Origin: CAZRCZ01 sp964598765
Lineage (GTDB): Bacteria > Sumerlaeota > Sumerlaeia > MVZB01 > JAJFLK01
Length of the DNA: 60,617 bases
Direction: 5' to 3'
Assembly: GCA_964598765.1 (NCBI GenBank)
Contig: CAZRCZ010000025.1
Span: 1-60,617, forward strand
Part shown: piece by piece, positions 60,282 to 60,617 of the stretch
How the letters are laid out: each line of letters opens with the position of its first letter
Numbering within the stretch: position 1 is the first letter of the stretch
Notes under the pieces: model-generated
Databases searched by the model: none
The model's input: only the letters and a program-made list of their open reading frames with translations
Told to the model about the DNA's origin: nothing
Position numbers and translations under genes: made by a program

Positions 60282-60485
60282 TGGATACACCTTTCCCTTT
60301 GGATTCTTCAATCGGGGACGCGGTCGTAACGGCTTGCGTCCGGCGCCTGCGCTCGGCTGGGTCAACAGCCTTGCGAATTGGGCCTCTTCCCCCCAAAACT
60401 GGGCTTGTTTCAGGCGGGCTGTTCCGGACGCGCCCAAGACCGCGCCCCGATGATTATGGGAAAGCAAGCGGTGTGCCAACCACTA
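60282..60485. other. Upstream region of the copy 2 gene
   Basis: GC-rich sequence upstream of the secreted protein gene. The minus frame stays open to 60479, but the residues read are not family-like and the paralogue has no such extension. The promoter probably lies here. No other feature is seen. Confidence 0.35.
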
Positions 60486-60617
60486 TTCTTGCTCTTACTC
60501 TTGCTCTTACTCTAAACCGAACTGAATTCAGCAACGCCAGTTCTTTTGATTGGGATTGAGATTAAGAGCAAGAGTAAGAGCAAGAGTAAGAGCAAGAGTA
60601 AGAGCAAGAGTAAGAGC
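60486..60617. repeat. Hexamer repeat hairpin, cut by the window end
   Basis: Left arm TTCTTGCTCTTACTCTTGCT... (60486-60513) and right arm AAGAGCAAGAGTAAGAGCAA... (60563-60617 and beyond) are complementary tracts of the GAGCAA type, 50 bases apart. The right tract has at least nine units and continues past the window. Confidence 0.85.

Noticed and set aside
59514..60617. Possible CRISPR array in the hexamer tracts
   Set aside because: The units are six bases, contiguous and inverted, without spacers, and no cas genes are in view.

Overview
The window looks like a contig from an uncultured Gram-negative heterotroph, at roughly 55-60 % GC by eye. DUF1501, DUF2961, an oligogalacturonate-lyase-like beta-propeller, a TMTC-type TPR membrane protein and many dispersed palindromic repeats are typical of PVC/FCB-like environmental lineages (Planctomycetes, Verrucomicrobia, Hydrogenedentes, Sumerlaeota-like). 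That placement is an inference from gene content only; there is no rRNA and I found no tRNA.

Layout. 0.5-12.9 kb: a metal-handling cluster on + (secreted thioredoxin-fold protein, small secreted protein, lone CBM48 domain, adenylate cyclase fused to a YHS metal-binding domain, two TolC-type outer-membrane proteins, CusB with a heavy-metal-binding domain, an enlarged CusA), followed by phosphofructokinase, whose TTG start overlaps the cusA stop. 12.9-22 kb: accessory zone with a DUF2726 gene, an IS4-type insertion sequence with a frame-disrupted transposase, a DUF1501 protein, a class III aminotransferase, a DUF4143 ATPase with a partial tandem duplicate of its promoter and 5' end, and a Fic protein. 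22-31.6 kb: an envelope protease operon (HtrA with several PDZ-like modules, a protease-like partner lacking its catalytic residues, a hotdog thioesterase), a class IV aminotransferase, lexA, an unusual HEAT / CCA-type nucleotidyltransferase / coiled-coil protein, and a zinc-ribbon coiled-coil protein overlapping ftsY. 31.6-35.7 kb: cyclase-family hydrolase, sugar-lyase-like propeller, orphan sugar permease, DUF4258 toxin-antitoxin-like pair. 35.8-48 kb: alaS with a palindrome over its promoter, then an iron-type ABC importer split in two (binding protein and ATPase on +, permease on -) around a zinc-ribbon protein, a radical SAM protein and a mosaic PIG-L deacetylase. 48-60.6 kb: DUF2961 lipoprotein, a PhyH dioxygenase overlapping glutamate dehydrogenase, a TMTC-like protein, RNase R, an NtrC-type regulator overlapping a single-domain receiver, and a second copy of the Cys-containing secreted protein seen at the left end.

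The most unusual signal is a family of about eight intergenic palindromes whose arms carry a periodic 8-9 base unit (variants of CACAGAGG, CACCAAGG, CGCCAAGA). They sit at gene junctions and have been absorbed into genes: one encodes most of a signal peptide, and two supply the last codons and stop of a gene. A second family of GAGCAA-type hexamer repeats sits at other junctions. Other main candidates are the HEAT-nucleotidyltransferase-coiled-coil protein, the YHS-cyclase in the copper cluster, the leaderless-looking duplicated DUF4143 promoter, and the paired secreted Cys proteins at both ends of the window.
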